A DNA stretch of 45,731 nucleotides. It comes from Ettlia oleoabundans (lineage: Eukaryota > Chlorophyta > Chlorophyceae > Chlamydomonadales). The position numbers and the translations under genes are program-made. A model generated the notes under the pieces. It had not been told where the DNA came from, did no database searches, and worked only from the letters and a program-made list of their open reading frames with translations. Position 1 is the stretch's first letter. Every line of letters begins with the position of its first letter. Positions 19,811 to 31,587 of this stretch are shown here, piece by piece. Location of the stretch: the NCBI GenBank assembly GCA_019693395.1, contig JAAMXP010000704.1, positions 1 to 45,731 of the forward strand, written 5' to 3'.

Positions 19811-22279
19811 CTGCAGCTGCGCCACTCGCTACTGACAAGCTCAGCACACTGGTGTGTGATCACCCAACCTCACCCTATCTCAAACCCATGCAGGCCCTGC
19901 ATGCCATGCCCTTATAGCTCTGCTCTGCCTGTGTGGATTTGGTTTTGTTGCACTAGACATGCATGTGTGAAAGTTTTATTGGCTAGTAGAGGCACGACAT
20001 CATACTGTCGACAACTGGTGGAAAAAGGGAGCTAGTGGGGGTGGGAGTGGCATGGGAGTGCAAAGCAGTGAGGTGAAGGTGGCACTGGGCAAGTGCACGT
20101 TGCTTGCTGCATATGTCAAACGCACATGTAATGCCAAGGTTACTTCCACTTGGTGTTGCTGCGCGCATTCACCGCCCAGTGACACGGGCGAGGAAATATC
20201 CAAGGCACGGCCCACAGCCATGCCAGCACAACCACTTTCAAGTTGCTGTGACTCACGGGGCAACTGCGTCAATGTGCAGGGGTAGCAAGGAGGACTAACA
20301 ACATATTGACAGCTAAAGCACGTTGATCAGGAGGGGATGGCAGATGGCCAGCATAGAAAGCAGGCATGTTGCCCCGAAGTAAACAGCCGGCTAGTTGCAG
20401 GAAGCAGATTGCAAGGAAGGAGGTGGAAAGCATCCTCATGGTGTGGGTTAGTTGCACTCATGAATACTCAGGGGGCCGCTTCTGGGCAGGCTAAAGGGGG
20501 ATCATGTTCTAGCGGGCTAGGTCTAGGCTACGTACGGTCGTTATGGCTCTTGCACGGGATTAAAAACACGTCCAGAAACCCAAAGAAACACAAGAGGGGG
20601 AAGGAATCGGCGAGGTTTTGCTGCAAGGTCGTTTTCGTGAACAGGTTGGCTGGCCTCACAGGCAGGGGTTTGTCTCGGAAGCAGCACAAGGCTTAAGATG
20701 TGGGCGCGTCAAGCTGAGGGCAGCATTCTCGTCCCGCTGCAGAAAAGGAAAACTTTAATCGATCAAGGCAGACCAGCAGTACCGATGCCGCAGTGGCAGT
20801 GGGCAACAGCTGAGGAGTCTGGTGTGCAGTGCTACACACATGCAAGCAGGCAACTGAGGCACGGCAGGTCTGGGGGTACAGGGAAAACGTTGGGTGCAGC
20901 TCGTTGAGAGACGAGCTGCTGGTAAAAAGCGGAGACAGCTAGAATCAATGACGGATGGTCGATGGGATCAGAGGGACAGAAGAACTCGGATGGCTGCCTG
21001 GTGCTGCCCAACATAAACCAAAAGAGAAACAAAGCAATACACTGGGGGACGCCACACAATCTCTAGTGCACCGCACATGAAGAGAGGACGACTGGAACAT
21101 TTACGCTCATAGGTTGAAAATGTGGGGAGGAACATGCACAATGAGCCCGCTTAAACTCATGAGCTTCACAAGGCTGGCTGGCACCTCCCTCCGGAAGGAA
21201 GGGTGAGCAGCACAGCCCTGGCAATCAAACCGGAAATTTGCAAGTGCCGCTTGCTGCATCTGTTGTTAGCTACCACCTGGGAGGGGGGGACAAGGGTTCA
21301 TACCTAGGGAAATGCGATACGGACGTTTGAACAGAGGGTAAGGAAAAGGGGAGCGGGGCGCCCTGGGCACGCGCGCCTTGGAGGGGGACATTCACGCTTT
21401 TAGGGGAATGAGAGAAGGGGTGGAACTTTGCGCCAAACAATTTTTGAGAACGAAGACTGGGGGAGGGAGAGGGAAAGAGAAATAGGCAATCGCCAAACTA
21501 AGAGTGGTTGGGTTGGCGGTTGGGAACACATGAAACGAGGGTGGGGTGGCAAGCAAAACGAAGCAATGTTGTTTGTCACAATGAAAGGCGCTGCCGATGC
21601 GCTACGGCTTGATGGGTGGTCCGGTGCCTTGCTCTGGAATGAGCGGGCGGGGGGCACGTGTCAGGCACTGCCAGCGACTGCTCACGGGAGACACAGGCTG
21701 TCTGCTTTAGCCCTGAAATGGAAAGTGGACAAGAACGGAGAATGAAAGAAAACCTGCAGGCAGGAGCAGCAGAATTGTTGTCCAATGGTGCTGCCTGACC
21801 CAGGGCCTAAAATCCCTGTTGTCCGTATACAACATGCAGCGCAAATGCACACCCCCCCACCAGCGCAAACTTTGCGAGCACTGAAAGACACACTGGGAAG
21901 GCACCCTTGAAGTCAAGAGTGGCATGAATGCGATGGACAGCATGCCAACCAAGACAAATACCAACCATAGTCACTCACTTTGGTGCAAGCGGACCCCGTG
22001 TCCACGGTCTCACTGGGGCACGAGGTCGCTGGAGCAAGTGGGAGTGATTATGGCCAGGATTCGAGGCTGCACACACAAACACACAGGCACAGACATGAGA
22101 TGCAGGGGCGGGCGGTAACGCTACGGGAAACAGGCACCTAATATTGCCTGGACTTGGAGCGCGTTGATGAACTGAACCTAGCTGGATGGTGGCGGTGCAG
22201 TTGCCACAGGGCCGGGGACGTGCTCAGACCAGCCAGCCAGGCGGTGGCTGCAGTCAGCTGCACTCGGCTGCAGACAATG
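19811..22279. other. 2.5-kb region with no convincing gene
   Basis: This lies between the canopy gene (plus) and the 280-residue gene (minus), which converge here, so much of it may be 3' untranslated sequence. A plus-strand TGTAA at 20127-20131 could end the canopy transcript. From about 20300 to 21750 the plus strand is markedly purine-rich (for example around 21460-21485), unlike the coding neighbourhoods. Open frames such as plus 20337-20696 have no recognisable features. No rRNA, tRNA, transposase or long repeat was seen. Confidence 0.5.
20127..20131 (+). other. Putative poly(A) signal TGTAA of the canopy gene
   Basis: TGTAA lies 317 bases after the canopy stop codon. The distance is plausible for a chlorophyte 3' untranslated region, but chance occurrence is not excluded. 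Confidence 0.3.
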
Positions 22280-23530
22280 CTAGGTCCGCACCTTGACTGT
22301 GGGTGTCAGCAGCGCGGCGGGGAAGTGAGATTTGCGCTTGCCGCAGGCAGAGGCGGCACGGGGCGCATCGCTGTTGCGGGCTGGCGAAGGGGGGCAGGTG
22401 CTGGCCCCTTCAGGCACGGGATATTTGCCGGGGTGTGCAGACAGGGTGAGTTTGGGCACAACGTTTCCCAGAGCCTGCTGCATTGTGTGGGCCGCCAGCA
22501 GGGCACCCTGTGGAGAATCAGCCAGACTGCAAGTATCCACCTCTACCCGGCACAGGCCAGAGGCAAAGGTGCGGGCGTCATCTGCATCAAAGGGTGAAGA
22601 AGCCCAAGCAGGAAAGGACGGTATCAGTAACTGAAGCGTAAGTTCCGCGGCACTGTGCAAGCAGATCAGTGGATGACGACACGAGTAGCAAATAACCACT
22701 CGTTGCAGCCAAAGCCAAGACCATCTTACTGAAGCATCGGGCTGCCCATGCCTGGCTGCAACTTGTGCATTAGCTGACCTGCAGTGGAAAAAGCCAGTGC
22801 CACGCTCGGGCCCCAGGCAGCCAGCTGCAGCTTGGAATCAAGCTGCAGCCGGCTGGGCAGACCCCGCAGGCAGTACAGAAGCTCGTCCTGCTGATCCCGC
22901 AGGATGGCACGCCATGGGGCCATCTGTGTTGCCGCCATGCCACCGCTGCGCTGCTTGATCTTGGGGGAGGCCTCCTCATAGCTGCAGCGGCATTGAAGGT
23001 AAGATCTCCGTCAGCATACTGCCTCAGAGCACTGTGGCTGAATGACTGGTGAGGGCAGAAAAAGGAAGGGCAACATCAGGACAATAGCTGCTCCGGGTTG
23101 GCATGGCGTGATGGTGAAGACGGGTGGAGTGGGTTAGTGAATCTAGAAATAAGTATGTTGCATGAACAGCAACATGTTGTGGCGCGACACACCTGAGGTA
23201 CAGCGTCAGCTCCTGACCCTCGTACTCTGAGAAGTCCACCTGCCCCTCCTCCTCAGCCGCGCACAGAACCGGAGGCACACCGCCTGGGAGCGGTGTGTGG
23301 GAACGGGGCTGGGGCGTGACGAGGCTGCCACGGTAAAGGAAGCAGCCGGTGCGCCCGCCGCTCGCGTTGATCACCTTGCTGACCACGAACACCGCGCAGG
23401 TGGTGCTGTGACCTGTCCAGACCAAAGGGAAGGAGAAGCCGGCGGTGGATGGGACAGCGGAAACACCCTTCCGAATTGGTGCAGCGCCAGACAGAGCTAC
23501 CGCTCCCAATTCAGATGCGGCTGCTGACAT
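22280..23530 (-). CDS. Unknown 280-residue protein
   Basis: Three minus-strand exons, 23530-23193, 22981-22779 and 22581-22280, give 280 residues with all phases matched. It starts at ATG 23530 (MSAAASELGAVALSGAAPIR). The middle (FPLVWTGHSTTCAVFVVSKV, then a FSEYEGQELTLYLSYEEA segment) looks like alternating beta-strands. LAAWGPSVALAFSTADDART resembles the last strand and helix of a PH/EVH1-like fold. The C-terminal tail (PSPARNSDAPRAAS, then CGKRKSHFPAALL) looks disordered and basic. The fold guess is inference from pattern only, and I recognise no family. If the 22778 donor were not used, exon 2 would read on to a stop at 22726 and give a 197-residue protein; splicing into the open 22581-22280 frame fits better. 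Confidence 0.6.
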
Positions 23531-24250
23531 GCTTATTTAACCCAACAAGTCTCAAAAGGAGAGGGAAGAAGCCCGCGAAGATGCCATGCCGAGTTTGAAA
23601 TGTCGGCCTCCACGCCCCAAGCTCTGCCCCGACCGCTATGCCACTCACATGTACGGCTCGCTGGAAGCATTTCGGGAGTCGCGACTTGGGCCAGTTGGCT
23701 CTCAAGCGTCGGGAGCGCGGCGACACTCATTGCGATTGAGACTTCCTGCAGGAAGCAGGGCGCGGGAAGTGTCTCTGCCCCTTGCTCCATTACAAGTGTT
23801 GTGATTGGCAATTCGCTGCGCCCCACCCACCAGCTCTGCGCTGCCTGCCCACGTTGATCGACGGAGTCCCGCTCGTTGTGAGGTTTCCCAGCGCGCCCGC
23901 TTTTTCGATGAGCAACCGGTTAATCTAGGGAATAGACTGAGGGTCAGATACGCGATGAAGCAGTGGAAATGGCCTGTCAAGTTAGTCTCCTGGGTCTTTC
24001 CCCTGGTTTCACTTCCCTGATATTGTATACAGCATGGTGACAACCGATTACATGAAGCCTGGAGATGGAATGATCTTATTTCCAAATCTAGAAGTGCAAG
24101 ACGATTAACTAAGACTACTAAGTCCAGCCATCCCACTGCGCAGCCAGCCCAGGCAGGGGCAAGGGCGGAGGGACTTCCCGCGCTGCTGGAGCTGCGGCGC
24201 CAGCTGGGGTGGCTGCATCGCACACCAGCTGCTAGCTACCTGCTGCTACT
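23531..24250. other. Intergenic region between tandem minus genes
   Basis: This holds the promoter of the 280-residue gene at its left end and the 3' flank of the FGSL gene at its right end. A minus-strand TGTAA occurs at 23790-23794. The open frame 24223-23702 on the minus strand has no domain-like pattern and was not called as a gene. Confidence 0.4.
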
Positions 24251-25783
24251 TCAGCCGCTGTACCTGCCCACCAAGGAGGGGGGTGGCAGCTCATCCATTA
24301 TCTCTGGATTGGCTGCAAGATACTGCCTGAGCGTGGTGTGGCGATCTGCCAGCATCGTGTCGTCAAGGAAGCTGTCCAACGCAGCGGGGCCCAGCCGCTG
24401 CGCCGCCAGCACGCAGTGCCGCAAGTAGACACGGCACGGTAGCACGTCATTGCTGCAAAGGTTGTGTGGATGCATGGGCAAGGTGGTGACGACTGACACT
24501 TGGGTTGGACAACGACTCGTAAGGTGTCTGGATGGGAGGGAGCTGGAGCCGGAGAGCATGCAGGAGGGGTTTTGGGAAGCCACAGCATGCACATCATGCA
24601 GTTCCAGGGCCCGGTCCCCATGCCCCATCCGAGCCCCAACCCAGCCCCAGTCGTACGCCGGCTGGCACTTGCCTCCAGATCTGCTGCACATCATGCTTGC
24701 CGTACCGCCGCTGCCACTCGCGTGGTGGGCAACGCCGCCGCTTGTACTCCTCGTCGCTCCACCGCGCGCACACCACTGCCCTGCGCCCGATGCTGCTGCC
24801 GTCCAGGTGAAGCGGCTTAACAGCCATGAATCTGCTGGGTGGTCAAGCATGTGGGTAGGATGAGCAGGTGCAGGAGACCAGGCATGACAGACCTGGATGA
24901 TGCGCCCGCTCGTTCACGAGTGTCAATATAGTAAGCTACCTACCTTGAGATGGCTGCACTAAACCTGCCCCTGTTGCTCAGCAGTAGCTGCAAGTTGTGT
25001 TCGCCCTCCCACCCGTGCCAGCCGATGCCTGCCTGGGGTACATGTCAACAAGGCATCCGGGCAAGGAGACCTCGGCTCTCACCCTTTAGACACCAGTAGT
25101 CACCTCTGCAGCACCTCACCGGAACTCGTGCTCCCTCTCAATAAAGGCGGCAATGGAGGCAGGGGTGGCCTCAACCTCGAACAGGCTCACGATGATCTCA
25201 GCCCCAGGATGCTCCTCCACAGACAGGCTGCTCACCTCGCGCGTCTCGGGACGAGCAATGCCACGGGCGAAAAAGATGTCGCACTGCAGCGGCGGCACGT
25301 GGTGGAGTGGTGGGGGGGAGAGGAGTGGGATGAAGCCAGCCTGTCACAGTAAGGCAGGCAGATCCGGCTGTATTACGGCTGCAGCGTATGATTTGCTTTC
25401 GGGCAGGAAACGCTCACGTCACCAGCTTCAAGGGGGCGTCTGCCGAATGAGCACAGAGATACACCCGACAACCATGCGGCACAGTAACTTGTACATACCT
25501 GGTGCGCAAATACACGCCTCCATCCGCGGAGCCGGCCCTGCCTGAAGTTGCGGAGCTCAGGGAAGGTTGAACGGGCACTGGTCTCTGACAGGAGGCTGCC
25601 AAAGCCAGCCACCGTCATGAGCCCCTGGGGGCAGGCCAACCCCTCGAAATTGTCGGATAACTCAAAGGCGGCCCCATGCCCTGCAGGAGGAATAGCAGGC
25701 TCCACCTCCTGTGGGCTGCGACTTGGATCAGCAGATGCGGCGGGCACAGCCGCCTTCACAGCGGCTGAAGCGCTGTCGCCCAT
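24251..25783 (-). CDS. Plant-conserved 'FGSL' protein, possible GGCT-like fold
   Basis: Exons 25783-25499, 25283-25120, 24831-24673 and 24452-24251 encode 269 residues. The first 45 residues are Ala/Ser/Pro-rich, possibly a transit or linker region. The conserved body has VAGFGSLLSETSARSTFPEL, RGWRRVFAH, FFARGIARPETREVSSLSVE, FIEREHEFRFMAV, VVCARWSDEEY, a tryptophan-rich IW motif, and LPCRVYLRHCVLAAQRLG followed by FLDDTMLADRHTTLRQYLA. This matches, from memory, an uncharacterised protein conserved in land plants and algae. The early G-x-GSL motif resembles gamma-glutamylcyclotransferases, but I have not confirmed catalytic residues. Intron 3 uses a GC donor (TGGAG|GCAAGT). The long second intron holds an open stretch that is not used, because joining exon 2 directly to the FMAV exon restores the conserved sequence. 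Confidence 0.82.
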
Positions 25784-26236
25784 TGCCGCCTGCTGCTGCC
25801 GCACCACTCCTGCCGCCGCCCTGGTTGACGGCCTGCTGGCGCTTCGAGTTCCTTACTTGGGATGGTTGTAGATTAAGGGCGCTTTGGAGGAGGGTGAGTG
25901 GCATGTGGGGACCTGATCGCTATCCGGCAGGTTGGCGCCAGGAACCACTGCCAAATGCTTGCGTACTCGACAGGTTCACAACATCACATGCGGTGCTGGT
26001 GCCAGCTCAGGCCTCCCGCTAGAACCCGCTCAACAGCATGCATTCGATAGCCCTTCTCGATGTATAAATGGCGACAGTAGCGGGAGACTCAAGACCTGCT
26101 CTGGAGGCTTTGTAGTCTGTGACGTCGCACTTGATTGAATTGAAAAGGTGCCTATCTGCCCCGCTGTTTCAAGCCTGCCAATCCCAGAATTACCAACTGT
26201 GGACCCGCTGACGGCACTCCCAGCATCGGTTCCGGC
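25784..26236. promoter_or_regulatory. Divergent promoter region, FGSL gene / bZIP gene
   Basis: This 453-base region lies between the start codons of two divergent genes. TATAAA at 26063-26068 on the plus strand lies about 170 bases before the bZIP ATG and could be its TATA box. The rest shows no other clear site. Confidence 0.35.
26063..26068 (+). promoter_or_regulatory. Possible TATA box of the bZIP gene
   Basis: TATAAA lies in an otherwise GC-rich region on the coding strand, upstream of the bZIP start. Only position and sequence support it. Confidence 0.3.
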
Positions 26237-28188
26237 ATGGATGGCTCCAGGGGCAGCCTGCGGCGCTCGGTATCGGCGCCTTCACTGGACAGTCTGGCAG
26301 ACTCAGCGCTGCGCCTGGAGACCACCCCTTGCAGCGTGCTACAGCTGCAGTCACTTGATGATGACGTTGCCCAAAAGTTGCGCTTTACACTGGAGGCCAC
26401 GCAGCGCGAGCTGACGGCATCAGTGGAGGCGGGGGTTCTGCGCAGCGGCTCGGTTGGCGGCGATGGCGGCAGTAGCGGAGCGAGGCAGTACGCTTCTGAC
26501 TCACAAGAGGTAAGATGGCACTGGTCTGGTAGTGATAGTCTAATTTGGTGTTTTGAAAAACCCTTGCTGCAGTTGTTCAAGCTGTCTTGCATTCCACCCA
26601 GCCTATGCATCAGCAAGCCCACCACCTCCACACAGCTTGTCAGCGGGAACGCTTTGATCTGATTTACTTGCAATATCAGTCTACTACCAGCCACAGTGTA
26701 TCAATGGTTGGTGACGCAAATCGTGATTTACGCTCTGCTGCAGGGAGCCAGCGATGGCGAGGATGCAACAAATGAGGGGGCTGTGCGGCAGCGCAGCAGC
26801 GGCAGCGAACGCCAGCGCAGCGCATCAGCTGGAGCGGGGCACAGCGGCTCTGCAGCTGCGGGGGTGGCAACTGATGTAATTGAAGAGCTGGATCTGGCAG
26901 GTCTATCTGCTCGGGAGCGGGAGGCAGCAATCAAACGCGCCAAGAACCGCGAGGCGGCCCGCAGGTGGGCATGCCACACTTGCTGCTATCTGTGCCTTGC
27001 CACTGGTCCAATGGCAAGGATTCCGTGCGCAGCAGGGCATGGCAACACCTCTGCACTTACTTTTGTGGCATGCATAACTGGCATACACATCCTGGTGCTG
27101 CAAGCGCTTCCTCCATGCAGGATTGTTGACCCAGCTGTTGGGCAGCTTCAATGCCCGCTTCTTCCAGCCATGCGATGCCTCACCACACCATGCATGCCCC
27201 GCACCCCACAGGTCACGGGAGCGCAAGGTTGAGCGTATTACGGGGCTGCAGGCTGAGGTGTCCCGCCTGCGCTCTAACAACTTTGTGCTGCTCAAATGCA
27301 TCGAGGAGGTGGCAACCAGGGCGCTGCACGCACGTGCCGAGCAACAACAGCTACGAGTAAGGCTGCTGCACTGCCAGAGCGGGTGTTGCAACTGCAGCTT
27401 CATCCAGGAGTCCTCAGAAAGTGCCCGGCCTCTGTTGGCCATAGAATGCTTCCCTGTATCTGAGCTGTTGACATGGATCACGCCTGCCCCCCGCACCCCA
27501 CCCTCCGGGCCGACCCGCTCCCCCAGCATTTCGTCCGTTGCAGGCGAAGCTTGCCACCCTGGCTGTTGAGAAGCGTGCAGCACTTGGCGCTGCAGCGCCA
27601 GCTGCGGGTATCAGTGTGGGCGCCTGCACTCCTCCTGCAGCTCGCAGGGCTGCTGCTCTGGAGCGAGAGCTTTCTCTGCTGGAGGCGGCACCACACTCCC
27701 CCACAGATCTCCTGCCACTCTGGTGCGATTACTCTGGTGCTGCTGCAGTGGCACCGGCAGAGCCCCTGGCAAGCGCTATGCCCACCTCTGCCGAGCTCCG
27801 GCGGCAGCTGCGGGAGGCTGTGGCTGGTGGAAGCCCCCACGACAAGAGCGGAGCGAGTGGCGCAGGCGGTGGCGCAGCAGGCGTCACAGCTGCAAGCGGT
27901 GCAGCAGGGGACAACCACCTGCTGCACCCATCGCCAGCTGTTGGGGGCATCGCTCCGCTGCAGGTTCACCCAACAGCTGGCAACGGCCCGCCGCAGGTGC
28001 TGCAGCAGCAGCACGTTCAGCAGCAGCCATGCATTGCACCCCAGCAGAGCCTGGCAGTGCTGCAGTTGAAACAGAGCCCCACTCTGATCCGCACTTGCTC
28101 GGCACCTGGGGCACTGCTGCTGGGTGCTGCCAGCGAGGCGGCAAAGGCAGCTCCTGACCTGCGCTGGTTCCGAGGCGTGGCTGCATGA
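26237..28188 (+). CDS. bZIP transcription factor
   Basis: Exons 26237-26509, 26744-26964, 27212-27356 and 27544-28188 encode 427 residues. The basic region is complete: AIKRAKNREAARRSRERKVE contains the invariant N-x7-R (N-REAARRS-R). It runs into a leucine-zipper-type helix (ITGLQAEVSRLRSNNFVLLK). An acidic, serine-rich N-terminus (SAPSLDSLADSALRLE; SVLQLQSLDDDVAQ) precedes it. A long Gln/Ala/Gly-rich C-terminus follows, ending DLRWFRGVAA, with VLQQQHVQQQPCIAPQQ typical of transactivation or disorder. An intron interrupts the basic region between its last two arginine-rich codons in phase 2, so the DNA-binding helix exists only after splicing. It should bind ACGT-type elements as a dimer; the subgroup and targets are not evident from sequence. 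Confidence 0.9.
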
Positions 28189-28745
28189 TAGCATCACAAT
28201 GCTCATTCTAAAAGATTCCAGCTTATTGTCAGGTTGTCCTGTTGGCGTTGTCCGAAAGCTTGAACCAACAGTTAGCCGCCACATTGTGCCTCTGTAGATT
28301 GAGGCATGTGTGCTGTTTATGTCACTGGCACCGGCGGCATGTGGTGTCAGTCTCATTCAGTGTCCTCCATTTTTTTAGCTAGTGTTTATGTCAAAGGCGA
28401 GTTTTATTCTTTATGTTGAGATTGATTTCGTGAAAGTTTGAATACCAGAACTTTTCCCTGTATTGTATAGGAAAGATAGCAACAGCATACAAGGATGCGG
28501 CGCCACGTCGCCATGCAGCAAGTGCTAATGAGCAGTACCAATGCTTCTGCGTCTGCATGCTTCCAGTTTGTACAATTGTCTCATGTGAACATATGATCTT
28601 AGTCCAGTTCACGTCGCGTGCTCGCCTGTGAAGTAAGAGCCTCTAAGCTTATGGGAGGAGGCTCCACCTCAGGCATAGGCATTTAGCACCAGATGATCCG
28701 TGTTACTCGCCCAAAACGCAATTTTGAGTAGGCGCACCGCAGAGT
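28189..28745. other. Intergenic region, bZIP 3' flank and GT90 promoter
   Basis: The two genes are in tandem on the plus strand. The left half is relatively AT-rich (for example 28360-28460), as expected for a 3' untranslated region. No coding exon or RNA gene was seen. Confidence 0.4.
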
Positions 28746-31587
28746 ATGGCGAGGCTCAGAACAGCAGCTACCGCAGCTGGCTGGAACAAACTCGCTCTAG
28801 TGGTACTCACGGTGGTTTCATTTACCACCGCTTCGACTCTGATGTTGGTGGGCGTCTGGAGCGCCGTCGGTGCTTCCAGGCTTGGCACCCCCTGCCCAGC
28901 CTGCACTGCTTGTGGCAGAGCGGCAGCCAGCCAGGATGCCTCAGGAGGCAGCCCACTTGCTGCACTGCTGTCAGAAAAGACTGAGTTCAACGAGCAGCAA
29001 GCAGGCAAGGAGCAGCAGCAGCAAAGCAGCTATGAGTCCAACAGGCAGCAAACCACCGAGGAGCAGCCGCAACAGAGCAGCGATGCTGTACCGTTGCTGT
29101 GTGGCGGGCCGGACGCAATCCCATTGGTGGACGCGGCGTTAAATGAAAGCACATTGGCGCTTTGGCCTAATGCAATCACGGCATTCCGACCCTGGGCTGA
29201 CAAGGGGTTTACCATGGAAGACATTGAGATCACTGCAAAAAACCTGGAGGCAGACAAGGGAAAGGCGGACATACACATGCTGGTGCAGGTGGGTGGGGTT
29301 ACATTGTGGCAGGGATGCTTGGTGGATCAGAAGTCAAGACGGCGGTGGAAGTTAGAAGCAGCATCTTGAATACACGTATGCAGCCATGATATGTCTCACA
29401 CATGCTGCTCTGCATGCAGCGCAGCCGGGTCCTTCGAATGATGTGAGCATTGCACTGCTCGCTCTGATCCTGCTACATTTTACATACGAGGCTGCAGGTG
29501 CACAACAAGAAAATTTTGTTCCCACGACAGAATGGCACTTGCCCTGGTTGCAACGGTGCCACCTTCCTCATCAAGGAGGGCCTTGAGGCGGGCATGGCGG
29601 CGGGCAGGCTGCACATGCCCGAGGGCATCCCAATGCTGTGGAATTTAGAGGACTTTTCCTTCTGTGCCAATGAGGTGTGCTTTTGTGGGGACTGGGGGCT
29701 GCATGTCAGCATCATGACTGACAATGCTGCCCTGCACGTTTGATGGTGGTTCACGGTGGTTTGCACAGCAGGGTTGTGTGCGGTGTTTCGCGAGCACATG
29801 TCCTCATATTAAACAACCCCCCCGCCCANNCTCCCACCCCCCCACAAACCCACCGACATTACCACCCTCTCTTGTAGGGCGCTCACGGCCCGTGCAAGGC
29901 CCCTCTGTTCAGCGTGTTCAAGGACAGGCGTGACCTGGATGTGCTCATGCCGCACTTCAAGCCCCGCCGTTTGAAGCCACACTTTGTGCCCTGGGAGCAG
30001 AAGCGGAACTTGGCCTTCTTCAGGTGAAGCGCTGGTGAAGAAGTGGTGATGTGAGTGGTTGCTTCTGTGACTGTGACTGTCTGAGGGAGGGTGACAATCG
30101 TTGGAAAGGGAGGCAAAGGTGGCTTCCATTGTGGCACATTAACGGCAGTGCCCTTTGTTCCACCACCAGCGATGCACCTTACCACAACACGTGCTGCCAC
30201 TCTACATCTGCTTTTCTTTGCTCTACTCAATAGTCATCGCACAACGGTTCGTGCCTAGCTTGGACATAGTTGCTGTTGCTGGTACGCTTTCCCCCCTGCC
30301 CGTGCCCTGTCTGCAGGGGCGCTCCCATCTGCTCCTATATCCCCCTCAACGGCTCCCTCACAGCACAGAATTCCCTCAACTGCTCCCGCTGGGCCATAGC
30401 TCAGCTGTCCTGGGAGCACCCAGACCTGCTCAACTGCACACTGATGGAGAACGTGACGCAGTATGGTGGGCCGCCGTATGTGGAGGGCCCGCCGACATCT
30501 CACGAGGAGCAGACCTGGTACAAGTGAGAGAGGCCGTCCTCTACCCTATAAGTTCCAATGGTATAATGCAGACTGCAGGCTCCATTGGAGTGCAGGGAGC
30601 GGGGGGATGCATGCCCCGGGCTTCCGCGGTGGCTAAGGGGGACAATGGGCAACCTAACCCCAGTTGCCGATTGCGGTTTGTGAACGTGATGTGTATCAGT
30701 TGTATTGTATACTTGATCATACCCTCTTGTGTTTGTGGCACAGGTATCTTGTGAATGCCGACGGCAGCACCGCTGCTTGGCGCCTGGCCACCCTTCTGAT
30801 GAAGAACAGCCTGGTCATTAAGCAGGCCTCGCCCAATATTGAATACTACTACCATGCAGTCAAGCCATGTGTGCACTACATGCACTACTGGTGGGTGGGC
30901 ACATGGTATGCTCAGTGGCTGAGTTGGTGTGATTGAGCTGGGTGGGTGCTGGGCAGATTGTCTTTGGTTTCTCTGTCTATCCAGGACTACTCCCAACATG
31001 TACGGAACTCACTTCACCAACCCGCTGACCAACCGGCCAACAAACCGACCAATTGACATAAATCCATCCCACCCCACTTCTTCTCCGTTTACTCAGGCCC
31101 CACCTAGACCTACCTTCACTTCCTAGCACCAGCCCAACCCCCCCCTCTTTGCAGGGTGACCAGCGAGAGGGACTTGGTGGATGTGGTGCGTGCGCTCGAT
31201 GGGCCCGATAACCAGCTGACAGCTCAGCGCATCGCTGCAAATGGCCAGGCCTTTGCCTTGGCGCACCTGACCGAGGAAGGACAGTGGCGATACTGGCAGC
31301 TGCTGATCGACAGGTACATGCAGCTGTACCGCGGGCCTGGGGGCAGCGGCAGCAGTACAGGCGGCATTACAACAGGTGGCACCGACGGTGCCCAAGCAGC
31401 GCATGCGGCGGCAGCTCAGGGTCAGGCAGTAGCAGTCGAGAAGAGTGATAAGGAGGCAGCAGAAGCCAAGCCAGCAGCAAGCTCTTGGGAGGGCGGCGGC
31501 AGCAGCGAAGCACAGGGAGCCGGTGGCAGCAGCGCGAAGGGCAGGGAACTCAGCAGCCAGCACAGCAGCAGTGTGCACAGGGGGTGA
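28746..31587 (+). CDS. GT90 / CAP10 family glycosyltransferase
   Basis: Exons 28746-29288, 29498-29674, 29878-30023, 30317-30523, 30744-30890 and 31155-31587 encode 550 residues. It is a type II membrane protein: one transmembrane anchor near the N-terminus (LALVVLTVVSFTTASTLMLV), a Gln/Ser-rich stem, then the luminal catalytic part. CAP10/GT90 signatures are present: a Cys-containing CPGC segment; GIPMLWNLEDFSFC; the donor-binding region KYLVNADGSTAAWRLATLL with LVIKQASPNIEYYYH; and HYMHYWVTSERDLVDVVRAL with AQRIAANGQAFALAHL. Four N-glycosylation-type motifs (NGS, NCS, NCT, NVT) fit a luminal location. GT90 enzymes transfer glucose or xylose (POGLUT-type, or capsule xylosyltransferase); the substrate here is unknown. 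The C-terminal 80 residues are Gly/Ser/Ala-rich and unlike the family. Two unresolved bases (29829-29830) fall in an intron. Confidence 0.9.
29829..29830. other. Unresolved bases (NN) in a C-rich intron tract
   Basis: The only ambiguous bases in the window lie in a C-rich tract of the GT90 intron 29675-29877. The tract is probably a sequencing or assembly weak point, and its length may be wrong. It does not touch the coding sequence. Confidence 0.95.

Noticed and set aside
24960..25050. Open minus-strand stretch in the FGSL intron (around GIGWHGWEGEHNLQ)
   Set aside because: Including it breaks reading phase. Joining the flanking exons directly restores the conserved EHEFRFMAV block.
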